Assembly: GCA_023134935.1 (NCBI GenBank)
Contig: JAGLUD010000144.1
Coordinates: forward strand, 1 to 5,993
Direction: 5' to 3'
DNA: 5,993 bases
From: Paracoccaceae bacterium
GTDB lineage: Bacteria; Pseudomonadota; Alphaproteobacteria; Rhodobacterales; Rhodobacteraceae
Shown: piece after piece, positions 5,302 through 5,993 of the stretch
Layout of the letters: the number at the start of each line of letters is the position of its first letter
Position numbering within the stretch: position 1 is the stretch's first letter
The notes under the pieces: generated by a model
The model's database searches: none
Seen by the model: only the letters and a program-made list of their open reading frames with translations
Told to the model about the DNA's origin: nothing
Made by a program: the position numbers and the translations under genes

Positions 5302-5993
5302 TCCTGATTTTGGGCGGCACGGGTGATGCACATAAAGTAGCGCTGGCGTTGCAGGCGGCGAGTGTGGAATTTGTGGTGTCACTGGCTGGAGTTACGCAAC
5401 GGGCACCTGAACGGAGTTATCCGACTAGAACCGGAGGGTTCGGGGGTGCCGTCGGGTTGGTTGAGTATTTGGGAAAAAGAGAAATCACAGGCGTGATTGA
5501 TGCAACGCATCCGTTTGCTGAAAATATCAGTAGATCGGCGGTTGAGGCTGCGAACGCAACGGGTGTGCCGTTGATACGGTTTGTTCGGGAAGCGTGGGAT
5601 ACCTCCGGTTTTCAATGTGTTCCTGATCTTGATGCAGCCGCTCACGCGCTGCCTGGCGCGGCGCGGGCTTTTTTGACCGTTGGTGGCAACAGCCTTACAC
5701 CGTTTGTATCACGTTCCGACGTATGGTTTTTGTTTCGCGGCGTTGATCCAATGGAGAACCCGTTCGCGCAGGGCGAAGCTTTGGTGCAGCGGCCACCATT
5801 CACGCTGGAAGCTGAAGTGGCCTTGATGAAAGCACACAGGATCACGCATCTGGTTACGAAAAATGCTGGCGGGGATCAGACGCGCGCCAAGCTCGATGCT
5901 GCGACACAGTTGGGAATACCTGTGATTATGGTTGAACGGCCTGTTTTGCCGGTGGTAGAGAACGCCTCGACGGTTTCGGACATTTTGCGATGG
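5298..5993 (+). CDS. cobK: Precorrin-6A reductase CobK/CbiJ (3' end cut by window)
   Basis: 232 codons are present with no stop before the window ends; family members are about 240-260 residues, so little is missing. Landmarks: LILGGTGDAHKVA (3-15), a Rossmann-like dinucleotide-binding start; RTGGFGG (44-50); VIDATHPFA (66-74); FLTVGG in the middle; TKNAGGDQTRAKLDAA (187-202), where most relatives have KNSGG; and GIPVIMVERP near the end. The enzyme uses a reduced nicotinamide cofactor to reduce the macrocycle of precorrin-6A, or its cobalt form. CobK and CbiJ are homologous and cannot be told apart from this sequence; CbiD next door favours the CbiJ-type substrate, while the pathway type of the organism is not visible. 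The start ATG overlaps the cbiD stop by 4 nt. Confidence 0.95.
   Translation, partial: MILILGGTGDAHKVALALQAASVEFVVSLAGVTQRAPERSYPTRTGGFGGAVGLVEYLGKREITGVIDATHPFAENISRSAVEAANATGVPLIRFVREAWDTSGFQCVPDLDAAAHALPGAARAFLTVGGNSLTPFVSRSDVWFLFRGVDPMENPFAQGEALVQRPPFTLEAEVALMKAHRITHLVTKNAGGDQTRAKLDAATQLGIPVIMVERPVLPVVENASTVSDILRW

Overview
The window looks like a chromosomal segment from an alphaproteobacterium, most probably a Rhodobacterales (Roseobacter-type) marine bacterium. This is inferred from a PleD-type response regulator with a CtrA-like site upstream, a DUF3572 protein, a cytochrome c' gene beside a di-haem-type cytochrome c, and a cbiD-cobK pair, in DNA of moderate GC content. No mobile element, tRNA, rRNA or CRISPR array is visible.

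Layout. Positions 1-188 (minus) hold the first 62 codons of a pleD-like gene that runs off the left edge. A 111-bp gap behind its start contains a symmetric GTTAA-N7-TTAAC box, the CtrA consensus. Positions 300-1234 (minus) form a two-gene cytochrome operon: an intact periplasmic cytochrome c' followed by a decayed c-type cytochrome with three frameshifts and a large internal deletion. Positions 1399-2084 (plus) hold a short exported PEBP/YbhB-like protein and a DUF3572 protein 11 nt behind it. A strong hairpin follows. Positions 2179-2598 (minus) encode a membrane-anchored, extremely Ala/Glu/Lys-rich protein. Facing away from it, 2866-3033 (plus) encodes a 55-residue putative lipoprotein with four Met/Asp-rich hexapeptide repeats. 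Positions 3047-3481 (minus) encode an acyl-CoA thioesterase of the 4HBT hot-dog fold.

Positions 3533-5993 (plus) are a tight three-gene run: a HAD phosphatase, cbiD (cobalt-precorrin-5B C1-methyltransferase) and cobK/cbiJ (precorrin-6A reductase, cut by the right edge). CbiD and CobK/CbiJ catalyse consecutive steps of corrin-ring synthesis. The HAD enzyme shares the transcription unit, but its substrate cannot be read from sequence.

The most noteworthy items are the broken cytochrome beside its intact partner, the CtrA-like site before pleD, and the two small envelope proteins of unknown function (Met/Asp repeat lipoprotein and Ala-rich anchored helix), which are transcribed divergently. I see no convincing evidence for a wholly new multi-gene system.
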